64,000 nucleotides of DNA from Prinsepia uniflora (taxonomy: Eukaryota; Streptophyta; Magnoliopsida; Rosales; Rosaceae): NCBI GenBank assembly GCA_032719365.1, contig CM064863.1, positions 24,933,137 through 24,997,136 on the forward strand. Reading direction: 5' to 3'. This document shows positions 10,599 through 26,998 of this stretch, one piece after another. Position 1 is the first letter of the stretch; each line of letters starts with the position of its first letter. The notes beneath the pieces were generated by a model, which was given only the letters and a program-made list of their open reading frames with translations, was not told where the DNA came from and searched no databases. Position numbers and translations under genes: made by a program.

Positions 10599-13403
10599 TG
10601 ACAGGACCCGTCCCAACTGGACCTCGATAATCGTGCCCGGTCCTGCTCCCGTCTGACAAGTCAACTGAAGTCCCGAAACAATCCTTCAGTACTTATCAGA
10701 CAAGGGATAACTGCGCTGATTTCCGCTCATGCCTCCGCCTCGGGATCAGCCCCGAAAATTGTGCCACGGCCTGGAGGGTCATCAAAACAGAAAAGGTGTG
10801 AGTGGACAAAACTAATATCATTTGAAATACGTTTAAAACACATCATTTACCCTCTAGTTTATCAAACCATGCATGCATAGGGAAAAACATATGAATGTCA
10901 ATCACCGGCTTTCCAGCTAAACCATCTAACAAGCCAAATTCCCGGCTCTCAGGCCAAACACATGAAAACATAGTCTCCTGGCCACACAGACCAGAACTCG
11001 TACTCAATACCAGTACGCAATCATAATCAACATCAAACAGTACCACGCACAAGGTCACAATCTATTACTCAAGAAATCAATCAATCAAGCAGCACTATTC
11101 ACAAGTGCACAAACCATCACACTGTCACATCTGCACTACACGTAGGCCATAACCCGTGCCTCAGTCGTCTGGGAAGTCACCCCGAGCTCCGACTGCCCCG
11201 GCACGCATCACCCGAGCATTAGCCGTCTGGGAACACCCCGAGCCTCGGCTACCTGGGAACACATATCTCCTCGAGCAACAGCCGTCTGAGAACACCCCTA
11301 GTCTCGGCTGCCTGGGAACAATCACAATCATATGCCCGAGCTCCGGTCGTCTGGGAACACCCCTAGCTTCGACCGTCTGGGTATTCACAATCACAATCAC
11401 AATGACAATCATCCCGGGAGCATATCCCAAAACATGTCAATCAGCTCCATGACTCAAGCCAAGTCAAATCATTACCAACCGGGACTCAAGTCCAAATACC
11501 CTTTATACGTAAATCCGTAAAATCACAGGGAAAACATTATAATAATCCAGAAATCATTCTTGACTCATCAATTCATCAAAATATCCATTTTGAAATCATT
11601 TTGACTCCGGGCCTAGCCCAAATATCATTTACGCATTTCCTCCAAAAACGTGCCCGAATTACTGATTAAAATATTCATTAAATCACACATAATCATGCCA
11701 CATCAACAGGACATCATTGCAAGTCAATTTATGCAATCAATCATGGAAAAACATTTAACTATGCATGCATCATGGTTTATAAAACAAACGTCCACTCACA
11801 CACCGTCCAAACCGCTCGTTTCCCGCGCTACACGCGTTTCCGTAATTTCCGACACTTGCGAGAATCCTGAATCCTGTCCAAAATCATTATGTAGGGTTAC
11901 AAACAAGCTAATTTACATCATCTTAATTTCCCATAATTTTCCGGGATTTAAATCTTATTTTAATACGTAACTTAAACCTTCGGACCCTCGAAACATTATC
12001 GAGACAGCGTCCGATCGACTCGTACCTAAAACCAAAAATGTTCATTACATTAAATAGGACAAGTTTCATGTTGAACACACCTCGAGATTCCCCCTCACGC
12101 GCCCCCACGCGCCGTCGCAAGCGGCTGTGCGTGGGTGCCACGCGCCTGCTACAGTGCCGTGAACAGTTATCGTTCCAACCCGTCTGACTGGTAAACGGGT
12201 CCTGCGACCCGCGGGGTGACCCGATTCCATTGCCATCAATTCGACATCATTTTGACCAATTCAAATGTCTGTTAGCATCGTTGTAGACTTAATTAGGGTT
12301 TTGTGAAGTCAATAACATCAAACTTACCTGAATCCACACGATTCGAGTTTGATCATCGAAGCATAGCCGGTTACTGTTCATCATCCAATCTTCATCAATT
12401 ATCCCTGTTTTCTTTCAATTGATGCATCAGGAAGCATCGTTGGGTCCCTTATAAACATATTCCCCTGATCAATTTCATGGTTCCACGTCTCAATCTCTTC
12501 GACTCAAGCTCGAAAATCCCGAAACCTCATCCTCTCTGTTCTACGACCAATTGACCCAAATTTCCTTCGTTTTTAATCTCGTTCGACTCATCTCACTCCG
12601 AGAAGGCTAACTGCAACATCAATTTCACTCAAAAACACGCACAACATCAAATTCGATCCTAGCTTCCTTAAAGGTATTTTCGGGTTTTCTGGGTTTTATG
12701 TTGGGTTTCAGTTGAATTCGAGGTCCCAATTAACTGTCTTATTTCCTTTCTTTTCTTCTCTCAATTCTCCCTCCAATCCCTCTGTTTTCTGTTTGAATCA
12801 AACCATCAATTCATATATGTTGATCAAAACCCAAACGGTGAGTTCATATCCGTTTGATTTAAATATTAAACCATACTTTACACTAATCTTGTAATTAGGG
12901 TGACAAGTGTCATTAAGAGATCAGCCCTTATCCTCATTAACTGACTCAGCCACTAACGTATCCCTGCTGTGGCAAATTACTATTTTACCCTTTCCATAAC
13001 AATTTACCAAAATGCCCCCACAGTTCTAGACCCATAACTTTTTTGTTCGGACTCCGATTGACGCATGCCGCCTGTCTACGGATTCAGCGTCTCGAGACCT
13101 ATCCAACAGTACTTACGGAAAGTCCAAATACGGTCCCGATCAAAAGTCAACAAATGGCCCCTTTTGGCCAATTTACCAAATTACCCTCAAACTTCCGCAC
13201 GTCATAACTTTTTCCTCGAATGTTGGAATCGGGCATGCCACCTGTCTATGAACTCGTGACGTCCCGAACTACGTCACAGTCATCGGTCAAAGTCCGTTTG
13301 ACCGCTCGAATAAAAAGTCAACCATTCACCCAATTCTAGGGGCAAAATCGTCATTTTCCTCAAATTTCTGAATTTTCCCTTTTTGAATGTCCGGGTCGTT
13401 ACA
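10599..13403 (-). mobile_element. LTR C1 (3' LTR of a minus-strand element)
   Basis: 2805 bp, bounded by TGACAGGACCCG on the left and GGGTCGTTACA on the right (TG...CA on the minus strand). A purine tract (minus strand, 13404 onward) abuts the right end, so this is the 3' LTR in element orientation. It carries GTGAGTGGAC (10798-10807), RY boxes (10869, 11761), GTCCACTCAC (11790-11799), a TGACGT/ACGTCA pair (13257-13276) and a long hairpin (10651-10701). The length is almost the same as solo LTR J. It is very similar to C2. Confidence 0.88.
10651..10701 (-). promoter_or_regulatory. Long hairpin near the LTR 3' end (C1 copy)
   Basis: Arms 10651-10670 and 10684-10701 pair over about 18 positions with a 2-base bulge and one site that is U-G in the minus-strand (sense) RNA. 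The outer stem GTCTGA...TCAGAC is the same as in the shorter hairpins of F, L and N, while the apical part differs. Confidence 0.55.
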
Positions 13404-14055
13404 ACCTTCCCCCTTAAGGAATTTTGCCCCCGAAATTCAAACAACCTCTCCAACAACAACCATGGAGACTCAAATCACATCCAGTTCAATATCTCGGGTT
13501 CCCACGTGAACCCTCACTCGTTATGTACAACTATAACCACTCTTTCTATCTTTCCCGGCTCATCCGTAGCCCTCATAGCACATCATGACTCATTCCGAGT
13601 CCTAATCCAACTCTTGACTCATGTTGAGTCCGAATTCAATGTCGCGACTCCCCTCGAGTCCAAAATTAACATGTACGAACATCAATGCCACCACTGGCAT
13701 ATCCGGTCACCTAGCACATATCCCTAGGCGAACCACATCCTATTCAGGATCTCCCACGTACACGAAACCAATTTCCGAACTCCCTCGGAGTCCCACTACC
13801 TGCTATCCTCGGGTCGAGGTTCTCCTGGGCCTAACATGCCCACCATAGACTAAATCGTTATCGTAACCAACTATCCGGACCAACACAAGTCTGACACAAT
13901 CGAAACACATGATATAAGACTCGACCCCCAATCCAGGGTCATAATCATGCCAGGGATTTCCGACACCCTCATATCTCGTCTAATTACCAGGCCGCGCACA
14001 GGGCTCACATCTCGGAGGTATGGTAGAATCGTAACCAAATGCTCTGATACCACTT
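13404..14055 (-). mobile_element. Short internal region 1 of block C
   Basis: Only about 650 bp between C1 and C2. On the minus strand it starts with the tRNA-Met-type primer-binding site TGGTATCAGAGCA (14040-14052), three bases from LTR C2, and ends with a purine tract (CTTAAGGGGGAAGGT, 13404-13418) touching LTR C1. No coding domain is visible. It therefore keeps only the sequences needed in cis, like a TRIM-sized interior between very long LTRs. A 114-codon frame at 13383-13727 runs antisense to the element and is treated as chance. Confidence 0.85.
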
Positions 14056-16789
14056 TGACAGGACCCGTCCCAACTGGACCTCGATAACCGTGCCCGGTCC
14101 TGCTCCCGTCTGACAAGTCAACTGAAGTCCCGAAACGATCCTTCAGTACTTATCAGACAAGGGATAACTGCGCTCTTGAGTGGACAAAACTAATATCATT
14201 TGAAATACGTTTAAAACACATCATTTACCCTCTAGTTTATCAAACCATGCATGCATAGGGAAAAACATATGAATGTCAATCACAGGCTTTCCAGCCAAAC
14301 CATCTAACAAGCCAAATTCCCGGCTCTCAGGCCAAACACATGAAAACATAGTCACCTGGCCACACAGACCAGAACTCGTGCTCAATACCAGTACGCAATC
14401 ATAATTAACATCAAACAGTACCACGCACAAGGTTACAATCCATTACTCAAGAAATCAATCAATCAAGCCGCACTATTCACAAGTGCACAAACCATCACAC
14501 TGTCACATCTGCACTACGCGTAGGCCATAACCCGTTCCTCAGTCGTCTGGGAAGTCACCCCGAGCTCCGACTGCCCCAGCACGCATCACCTGAGCGTTAG
14601 CCATCTGGGAACACCCCGAGCTTCGGCTATCTGGGAACACATATCTGCCCGAGCAACAGTCGCCTGGGAACACCCCTAGTCTCGGCTGCCTGGGAACATT
14701 CACAATCATATCCCCGAGCTCCGGTCGTCTGGGAACACCCCTAGCTTCGACCGTCTGGGTATTCACAATCACAATCACAATCACGATGACAATCATCCCG
14801 GGAGCATATCCCAAAACATGTCAATCAGCTCCATGACTCAAGCCAAGTCAAATCATTACCAACCGGGACTCAAGCCCAAATACCCTTTATACGTAAATCC
14901 GTAAAATCACAGGGAAAACATTATAATAATCCAGAAATCATTCTTGACTCATCAATTCATCAAAATATCCATTTTGAAATCATTTTGACTCCGGGCCTAG
15001 CCCAAATATCATTTACGCATTTCCCCAAAAAATGTGCCCGACTTACCGATTAAAATATTCATTAAATCACACGAAATCATGCCACATCATCAGGACATCA
15101 TTGCAAGTCAATTTATGCAATCAATCATGGAAAAACATTTAACTATGCATGCATCATGGTTTATAAAACAAACGTCCACTCACACACCGTCCAAACCGCA
15201 CGTTTCTCGCGCTGCACGCGTTTCTGTAATTTCCGACACTTGCCAGAATCCTGAATCCTGTCCAAAATCATTATGTAGGGCTACGAACAAGCTAATTTAC
15301 ATCATCTCAATTTCCCATAATTTTCCGGGATTTAAATCTTATTTTAATACGTAACTTAAACCTTCGAACCCTCGAAACATTATCGAGACGGCGTCCGATC
15401 GACTCGCACCTAAAACCAAAAATGTTCATTACATTAAATAGGACAAGTTTCATGTTGAACATACCTCGAGATTCCCCCTCACGCGCCCCCACGCGCCGTC
15501 GCAAGTGGCTGCGCGTGGGTGCCACGCGCCTGCTACAGTGCCGTGAACAGTTATCGTTCCAACCCGTCTGACTGGTAAACGGGTCCTGCGACCCGCGGGG
15601 TGACCCGGTTCCATTGCCATCAATTCGACATCATTTTGACCAATTCAAATGTCTGGTAGCATCGTTGTAGACTTAATTAGGGTTCTGTGAATTCAATAAC
15701 ATCAAACCTTACCTGAATCCACACGATTCGAGTTTGATCATCGAAGCATAGCCGGTTACTGTTCATCATCCAATCTTCATCAATTATCCCTGTTTTCTTT
15801 CAATTGATGCATCAGGAAGCATCGTTGGGTCCCTTATAAACATATTCCCCTGATCAATTTCATGGTTCCACGTCTCAATCTTTTCGACTCAAGCTCGAAA
15901 ATCCCGAAACCTCATCCTCTCTGTTCTACGGCCAATTGACCCCAATTTCCTTCGTTTTTAATCTCGTTCAACTCGTCTCACTCCGAGAAGGCTAACTGCA
16001 ACATCAATTTCACTCAAAAACACGCACAACATCAAATTCGATCCTAGCTTCCTTAAAGGTATTTTCGGGTTTTCTGGGTTTTATGTTGGGTTTCAGTTGA
16101 ATTCGAGGTCCCAATTAACTATCTTATTTCCTTTCTTTTCTTCTCTCAATTCCCCCTTTAATCCCCCTGTTTTCTGTTTGAATCAAACCATCAATTCATA
16201 TATGTTGATCAAAACCCAAACGGTGAGTTCATATCCGTTTGATTTAAATATTAAACCATACTTTACACTAATCTTGTAATTAGGGTGACAAGTGTCATTA
16301 AGAGATCAGCCCTTATCCTCATTAACTAACTCAGCCACTAATGTATCCCTGCTGTGGCAAATTACTATTTTACCCTTGCCATAACAATTTACCAAAATGC
16401 CCCTCATAGTTCTAGACCCATAACTTTTTCGTTCGGACTCCGATTGACGCATGCCGCCTGTCTATGGATTCGGCGTCTCGAGACCTATCCAACAGTACTT
16501 ACGGAAAGTCCAAATACGACCCCGATCAAAAGTCAACAAATGGCCCCTTTTGGCCAATTTACCAAATTACCCTCAAACTTCCGCACGTCATAACTTTTTC
16601 CTCGAATGTTGGAATCGAGCGTGCCACCTGTCTATGAACTCGTGACGTCCCGAACTACGTCACAGTCATCGGTCAAAGTTCGTTTGATCGCTCGAATAAA
16701 AAATCAACTGTTTGCCCAATTCCAGGGGCAAAATCGTCATTTTCCTCAAATTTCCGAATTTTCCCTTTTTGAATGTCCGGGTCGTTACA
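14056..16789 (-). mobile_element. LTR C2 (shared LTR in the tandem block)
   Basis: 2734 bp, same boundaries as C1 (TGACAGG...GTTACA). It is nearly identical to C1 by eye except for an 81-bp segment replaced by two bases at about 14175, and scattered substitutions. It has a primer-binding site on its left (14040-14052) and a purine tract on its right (16790 onward), so it acts as the 5' LTR of unit 1 and the 3' LTR of unit 2. Confidence 0.88.
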
Positions 16790-17449
16790 ACCTTCCCCCC
16801 TTAAGGAATTTCGCCCCCGAAATTCAAACAACCTCTCCAACAACAACCATGGAGACTCAAATCACATCCAGTTCAATATCTCGGGTTCCCACGTGAACCC
16901 TCACTCGTTATGTACAACTATAACCACTCTTTCTATCTTTCCCGGCTCATCCGTAGCCCTCATAGCACATCATGACTCATTCCGAGTCCTAATCCAACTC
17001 TTGACTCATGTTGAGTCCGAATTCAATGTCGCGACTCCTCTCGAGTCCAAAATTAACATGTACGAACATCAATGCCACCACTGGCATATCCGGTCACCTA
17101 GCACATATCCCTAGGCGAACCACATCCTATTCAGGATCTCCCACGTACACGAAACCTATTTCCGGACTCCCTCGGAGTCCCACTCCCTGCTATCCTCGGG
17201 TCGAGGTTCTCCTGGGCATAACATGCCCACCATTGACTAAATCGTTATCGTAACCAACTATCCGGACCAACACAAGTCCGACACAATCGAAACACATGAT
17301 ACAAGACTCGACCCCCAATCCAGGGTCATAATCATGCCAGGGATTTCCGACACCCTCATATCTCGTCTAATTACCAGGCCGTGCACAGGGCTCACATCTC
17401 GGAGGCATGGCAGAATCGTAACCAAATGCTGTGATACCACTTTGACAGG
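16790..17449 (-). mobile_element. Short internal region 2 of block C with a 7-base LTR stub
   Basis: Nearly identical to the internal region at 13404-14055: purine tract at the left (16790 onward) and primer-binding site at the right (17427-17439, one base changed: TGGTATCACAGCA on the minus strand). Right of it only TGACAGG (17443-17449) of the expected third LTR remains, followed by unrelated DNA. The element's terminal 5' LTR is therefore absent. Confidence 0.82.
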
Positions 17450-17547
17450 GTGTTTATGGTTTGTTAAGGGTGTTTATGGGTACCATAACATATGGCTTTA
17501 TTTTAATTGAATTTTGGGTGTGTATGATTTGTTAAGGGTGTTTATGG
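17450..17547 (+). repeat. 30-bp direct repeat at the C/B junction
   Basis: Bases 17450-17479 and 17518-17547 are the same 30-bp sequence with two or three differences, built from 'gtgtttatgg' - 'tttgttaagg' - 'gtgtttatgg'. The first copy begins directly at the truncated LTR stub. This may be filler DNA from the event that removed the third LTR, or a pre-existing repeat in element B. Confidence 0.65.
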
Positions 17548-18028
17548 TTTGTCCACTCACACTCTACGTCTAAGTCATTTCGAAGTGGGAATCGAGCAAT
17601 GTACATGAGATACAAAAGTATCTTATAGAGAGTCTAGGTTTAGCAGAGCTAGTTTTCCAAAGTGACAGGGGGAAGTACCTTCTTCTAGACTGATGTTAGT
17701 TGGGAGGCAAGGAAATTGTCGAGGACGAGTTGTACTAGGCCCATGGAATTGTTATCGAGGATATGTTATGGATGGTGGTGGATATACCAGTTGCATGCTG
17801 ATTTCTAAATGGTATACTCGAGGATTTACTGAGATTGCCACCTACTAAGGGATTAAGTTTATCGTCGAGCTACTTTCAGACTTGTAAATGATACCCCAAA
17901 CACCATACAAGCTAATGTGTACTTAGGATCGTGTCGTAGTGATGCAGGAGCACACGAGGGGTTATAGACGTTTGTCTTTTAACCTGCATGCGTAAATTCC
18001 GAGGATGAAATTTCTTAAGGGGGAAGAT
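17548..18028 (+). mobile_element. Internal region of element B, right part, with polypurine tract
   Basis: Non-coding. It ends with 'ggatgaaatttcttaagg' and the purine tract TTAAGGGGGAAGAT (18015-18028) immediately before the 3' LTR. This arrangement, an A/T-rich 'GAGGAYGAAATTT' phrase plus a G-rich tract, is usual in Tekay/Del-type gypsy elements. It contains GTCCACTCAC at about 17560. Confidence 0.65.
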
Positions 18029-21156
<3,128 letters not shown>

Positions 21157-21159
21157 ATT

Positions 21160-21171
21160 TGGTATCAGAGC
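21160..21171 (+). other. Primer-binding site of element A
   Basis: TGGTATCAGAGC, an exact match to the initiator-tRNA-Met type site, three bases after the LTR end. Confidence 0.92.
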
Positions 21172-24100
21172 GGGGTTATTGGGCTCTACGCGAGGTTATG
21201 GCTTCCAGAGCAGTTGGTTAGTCGACTAGTATGTTGTGATTTTGTTGTGGAAGTGATGTCTCGACGCGGAATAGCTTGTCATCAACCTGGATACCAGAGT
21301 GATAGTACGTTAGTTAGTGGCTTAGTTAGTGGCGAGATCACGAGTGACTGGGTGCTGGTCGCCCGATACACGGTGTGGGTACGATGCATGTCGGCTTAGA
21401 GCCGGAAAGGATAGCGTGTTTGGCACTGGATCTAATCGATGGTTAGTTGGACCCTATGGTTGGATGTGTGCCAGAGTGGTTAATCCGGATGGTACCCCGT
21501 TGAGTTAAATACAAGTGATGGATGGTTGGCCGACGACTGGCGATCGTGTAGAATTGTGACCACTTGGTCAGATTGTTCGAGATTGGAATTGTGCGGCTAC
21601 GAGTAGCCGGATGACATGAGTTGCGGGGGGTATGGAACCTGATATCTTATGAGTTGAGAAATTTCCCCTAGCGATGGTTACTGGTTGGCGATTGTGCTGC
21701 TTGGTGCAGCTGAGGTTATGGATGATCTGGTGGATGACCCTGATCGAGTCAGTGTGACTATGATACTTGGTTGAGCATGGGTTGCTCAGAATTGTGGAAT
21801 ACGAGGGAGGTAAGGGTTTCCTCGATCCGAGCCATATCTCGATATGAGCGGAGATTCGGAGTTAGTGTGCTGTGAGCCCTAGATCGGATATGATGTGCCA
21901 CAAGCTGAGATGCTTGTGAATGGTCGGATGGGCACATTATGAATTGAGGTTATAACCAATCGTGAGGTGCTGGCCAGTGGTCCATACCACTAATTGAGCC
22001 GCCATTGGAAGATCATGTTTCTGTGTGATTGGTCAGGATGGTGTTGGTGTGATCAGAGTAGCGCAGCGGAAGCGCGATGGACCTATGCTTCAGTTTGGAT
22101 CAGGCTAGGTTGGTATAGTCGGGTTCGACCATTTGCGTGGACACATTGGGATGTGTCAGAGAGTGTCAGATATGTCAAAGCTGACGTGTTGAATGTGTCA
22201 GATATGCTGGAATATGTTGGCATATGCCGAGGCCGAGGATAGTAATGGGTGATGTCGAGGTTAGTACTTAGTTGTTTTCGAGTTAGTCGGTGAAGTGGAT
22301 TGTTTACGGACACGAGACGGTTGTCTGGATGAATTGTGGATCTCCTAAGTCCCGTAGAGGAGTTGACATTCAGACGATTAGTCTAGTGGTGTTTACTAGT
22401 TGAGGATTGAAGTCTCATGGTTGGAAAAGATGGACACGTCCGACATGGTTGGAATCTCGGAATCAGGAGATGTTGTAATTAAGATGATGAGATGTTGTGT
22501 TTGATTCCGAGTTGGCATAGATGTTGATTATTGAGAGATGAATGCTCTGGAGTCTGTTTGGGACTCATTGTGTTGTATGAAGGAACTTCGGCATTGTGAA
22601 CCCTCCTAATTGTGGACAAATTTGGAGGCGTTAAGGAGAAAAGAGTACCTGATGACGCCACCGTTAGGATGTGTGGCGGAATTGTGTCAACGTTGGATAA
22701 ATGAAGGATGAATTGTGTACTAAGCATGCTAAGTTAGGAGCATAGGAGAATCATGTTGTAAGACAGTAATTGACTATGATAGTGAAATGACAAGGCATAG
22801 GTTGGATATATTGGACATGAGGATGATCAGAGTGCTCTGTCTTGCAGGAGTGAGTGTGTTCGGATGTTGTTGGACATCTTGGATATGATGGATATGGTGG
22901 AGATGTGCAGGATGAGTATGGTTTGTCTTGCATACGTAAGGGAGATGTAATTGCCCGAGATGTGTTAGATGTTGGTCAGGAGACCCAAGAGATCTAAAAA
23001 TTTGGATGGACTTGAGTCGGATGTCTCGGAAGATGTGTTGGTCCTGAAGTGTTGATTGGCCCAGTCTTGGATTAGACCAATGAACTTCAAAAGTGAAGCG
23101 TGATTGGCTTGCAGCCAGGTGGTCGTTAGTATGGATCTATGGATGTTGTACGAGCCTCAGGCATACATTGTGGTGGTTGGAGGACGCACTATTAGGTTGG
23201 AATGAAAGGATGATTTATGATGTCGTTGAATGGACTTGGGATACATTGTGTTGACGTGGGTGTTTTAGTGATCGGCTAATGTCGAGGTGAGTAGCCGATG
23301 TGATTGAGGATATACCGTATGATGGATGTGATTGTGATTTACACTATGACGTTTTAGTGGTATGCACCATGATTGCTGTTGGGTGTGACTGGTGCATAGT
23401 GGGAATCATTTCGATGCAATTGGACATGCATCGTAATGTTCTGGTAGAGGTATTGGTGATTGGCTTCGTGCCAAGGTACGTTGTTGGCTGTCTTGATGAT
23501 CAGAGTGAGTCTGATGTGATGGATTGATTGAGAATGGAGGCTGGAGAATATGGGTCCAGAGTTACAGAGTTCAGTACTTGTGTATGAGCTAGAGGCTCAG
23601 AGCCATGAGTGAGTGACTAGTGGGATCCTGACATTGAGATGTGTGATCAGAGATGTGTGGTCATGATGAACAGGTATTCGATATGGTCCAATTACAGACA
23701 GGTAGAGTGGGACGTGGATGGTGTTCCCACAAGGTAATTGTATTTGTGGTTGATGATTAATGGAACCATCGATTCGTTGACCTGTCGAGTTCTTAGGGTG
23801 AACAAGTATATTATGACGCCAGTGAGGTGGGCGTGGATCGCTGACGGAGTCTGTATGAATCGTTGAGGAGGTTGATCGATGTGAGTACCGAGGTTGATAA
23901 ATATCGTCTTAAGGATTGGTTTGTGAGGTGAGATTCGTGCCTGTTGACAACAAGATCTTACATTATACTGAGAAAGTTGGTACGAGGTACGCATGACTCG
24001 AGGATGATGTGACTGATAGCAGGGGTACCTAGTCTTAGTTGAGCTGCGAGTGTTGGCTGGTGTGATGTTAGAGATACCTCGGGAATGAGTTGGAAATGTA

Positions 24101-24327
24101 TTTCACCACGGTTAGAGTAAGGTGATTTTGCAGATGGATCAGAAGTTGGTATGAGTTGGCTCACTTGGCAGAGATGTGATAACCGTTATGGTGATGGTCT
24201 GAAGAAGTGACAGGATAAAAGCAGGATTGGCAAGAGGTACGTCTGGTAGGATACCCAGGTGTGAGATGTTGGATTTTCCCATTTAGTTACGGACGTATGA
24301 TATTCGAAATTTCGAGTACAAAATTCT
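21172..24327 (+). mobile_element. Non-coding interior of element A
   Basis: About 3.16 kb with no open frame above about 100 codons in the sense direction and no recognisable retroviral motif (no CCHC knuckle, DTG protease, RT or integrase signature). The sense strand is conspicuously rich in G and T and poor in C, with many TGTG, GATG and TTGG words. It may be a degenerate gag-pol, an unrelated captured sequence, or a conserved structural interior as in LARD elements; sequence alone does not decide. Confidence 0.75.
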
Positions 24328-24342
24328 TTAAGGGGGGAAGAT
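24328..24342 (+). other. Polypurine tract of element A
   Basis: TTAAGGGGGGAAGAT immediately before the 3' LTR, the expected start site for plus-strand DNA synthesis. Confidence 0.88.
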
Positions 24343-26998
24343 TGTAACGACCCGTCCAGGATTTCGGGATTAGATTAGTAGCTAATGATGGATTAGTGAG
24401 AGTAATCAGTGATTAGTTGGGTGATTTCGGACGGACAGTGCGAAATGACCGTTTTGCCCCCTAGAGATGGGCAAAATGTTGACTTTTGATTCAGGCGGTC
24501 AAACAGACTTTGGCCGATGACTGTGGCGTAGTTCGGGATGTCACGAGTCTATAGACAGGCGGCACGTCTGATTTTGACATGGGTCTCGGAAGTTTAGGAG
24601 CATTTTGGTAATTTAGCTTCAAGGGTATTTTTGTCATTTTGCTGCCTTGGGATTTGTGCCCAGTGATGTAGGAACACCTGGTGCCTTGGGTTGTGTGCCC
24701 AATGGTTTTGGGATACATGTCTGCACTAGAAGGCTGTGGAAGTCTCTCCCTCACCGCCTTATACGTGTTTTTTAAATGGTGGACATGGTTGCATGGGTTT
24801 TGGACGAACACAGAGAGAAAAACATAGGAGAAGAAGGGAATTGTGAACCTAACCCTCTAAAACTCCATTATGTGTCCATGATGTGTGAAGTGGAATAAGA
24901 GAGAAAGGTGAGACGAAGATGATGATGGCCACATCGGGGTAGGACGGCGACGACAGGTAGGTATGTCTGTGAAATGCCATGTTCTTGTTTCAAAATAGAA
25001 AATCGTGTTTTGAGGCTTGATGATTGAGTTGGTTGCCTGGATAATGTTCTGGAAGTTGCTAGGAGGTGATTTAGCTTGGAACTGAGGCCTGCCATGGACG
25101 GTGGCCGTGAAACCCGTGAAAGGTGAGTTTTAGCTTGAAAATAACAATTTGTGTTTTGATGGTTTTTAATCAAATTGATTGATTAGGTGAGATTCTGGAC
25201 ATTGTTAGGAACCTGTTGGGCTTGGAAGGAAGGCCTAAGATGGCCGGAGTCATGAAAACAGAGAGGAGGAAGTTGAAGGTTTGAAGGTTGATCGGGAAGG
25301 TAATCCTAAAGCCTTGTTTTTCAATTTTGAAATCGTAGATCGATTGTACAGGGTAGGACGGCGCTAATAGGATTAAAAAGGGTTGGAATCGGGTTGAAAA
25401 TGGCTGAAAACTGACCACGTCTGTTCAGTTGAACCGGGCCGGTCTGATCTTGTCTGGACTGGGCCTAACCGAGGTAGACGACGATCAATAGTGTCGGGTG
25501 TGGCTTTCACGCGCAGGGCGTTTGGCCAGCGTGTGAGGGCACGTGGGTCCTTGTTTCGAGGCACGATCAATACATGTTTTTAGGTATTCGATGTAACGAA
25601 CAGTTTGAGACTGGTTTCAAGTCGATCGGACATCGTTTCGATATAGTACTGGATGTCTGAAGGTTTATGGGCTAATTTAAAAATAGTTAAAAATTTGGGA
25701 AAATTACGGGGATTTAGTAAAAGCATTATGAAGTGGTTAGTGACCTTAGAATGTGATTTGGACAGGTTCGGGAAATTCGGTGATAGTGGATTAGCTGGGA
25801 ACAGCATATTGCACGCGTATCGAGGAGGCAACGCGGGCGGTCTATGAGTGGACTTTGCTTTCTAAATTATGATGCATGCATAAATTTTTTAGATGTATTA
25901 TATATGTGATTTCTATGTTTATGCTTATGATCTTTATGATTTCCGTTTTGCGCATATTTCGAGATATTTTACGTATTTGCACGTTTTACGAGATTCTGTC
26001 TTATGTTGTGATTTGATATGATTTCGATGATTTGCTTTTGGGATTTGAATTATGATTTGAATTCAAGGATTTATAAATGGATTTCGGAAAGTAACTTCAG
26101 ATTTGAGGCCCAGTTTCTAATGATTTCGGGTTTCATGTGCTTTCTAGATTTGAATTCGGGATTTCAAATGATGATTTTGGGTTTGGTTGTTGATGGATTT
26201 CTGGATTTCCTATGATTTTCACAAGGTTTTTGGTTTAAAGACTCGTTGCTGGATCTAGTTTTGGGTTTAAATATCCGGTTGATTGATGAGCGGGGGAAGG
26301 CCCTTTATTGATATATTTTGAGTTTAAAGACTCGTGAGTTTAAAGACTCGTTATTGTGATATTCCCCGAGGCCTATTGCTTGTGTTTTGAGTTTAAAGAC
26401 TCGTTGATATCCCAGAAAGGCCTGATATATATGTGTTTTGAGTTTAAAGACTCGTTGATATGAGATCCAGCAGATTAATTGACTTGTGATTTACTATTGA
26501 TTTTCACATGGTTTTAAGATGTTTTGGCGGTGGCTCAGATGATTTGGATTTTGTGGATTTTTGGACTGAGTTCCCGTACGTTGATTTTGCTTTATGATTT
26601 TCATTGATGGTTTTCTTATTTTGGAATTGAAATGGTTTTAGAATGCATGCATTGGTTTTACATGGAGGGTATAAATGTCTTTCTTAGAAAATATTTTTTA
26701 AATCTATTATTTATTTTTGTCCACTCACAGTTTTTTATGTTTTTTGATACCCTCCAGGTTGTTGATGCGGTGCAGGCTGTTGTTAGTGAGACGGAGGCAT
26801 CACACACGCGATCCACAGTGATTCTGTGCACTCTAGGAAATCGGAAGGTGTATTTGGACGACGTTGACATGGGTATCCCTTGTTTGGCTTGCGTGTTCCA
26901 CGAGGGTTGAACAGGTGTTTAGCATTCGTGTCGCATGCAGGTTAGATGGGAGCATGAGTAATCCCTTAATGCAGGGGGATTGGTGGTGGGTCGTGTCA
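24343..26998 (+). mobile_element. 3' LTR of element A
   Basis: 2656 bp, TGTAACGACCCG...GTGTCA. It keeps both mirrored modules: ATGAGTGGAC (25844-25853) with RY box (25872-25881), and RY box (26643-26652) with GTCCACTCAC (26719-26728). Between them lies a cluster of 'gagtttaaagactcg' modules (26230-26460). Confidence 0.9.

Noticed and set aside
13383..17114. A 113-114-codon frame present twice (13383-13727 and 16773-17114)
   Set aside because: It is preserved only because the two C interiors are nearly identical; it is antisense to the element and has no domain motif.
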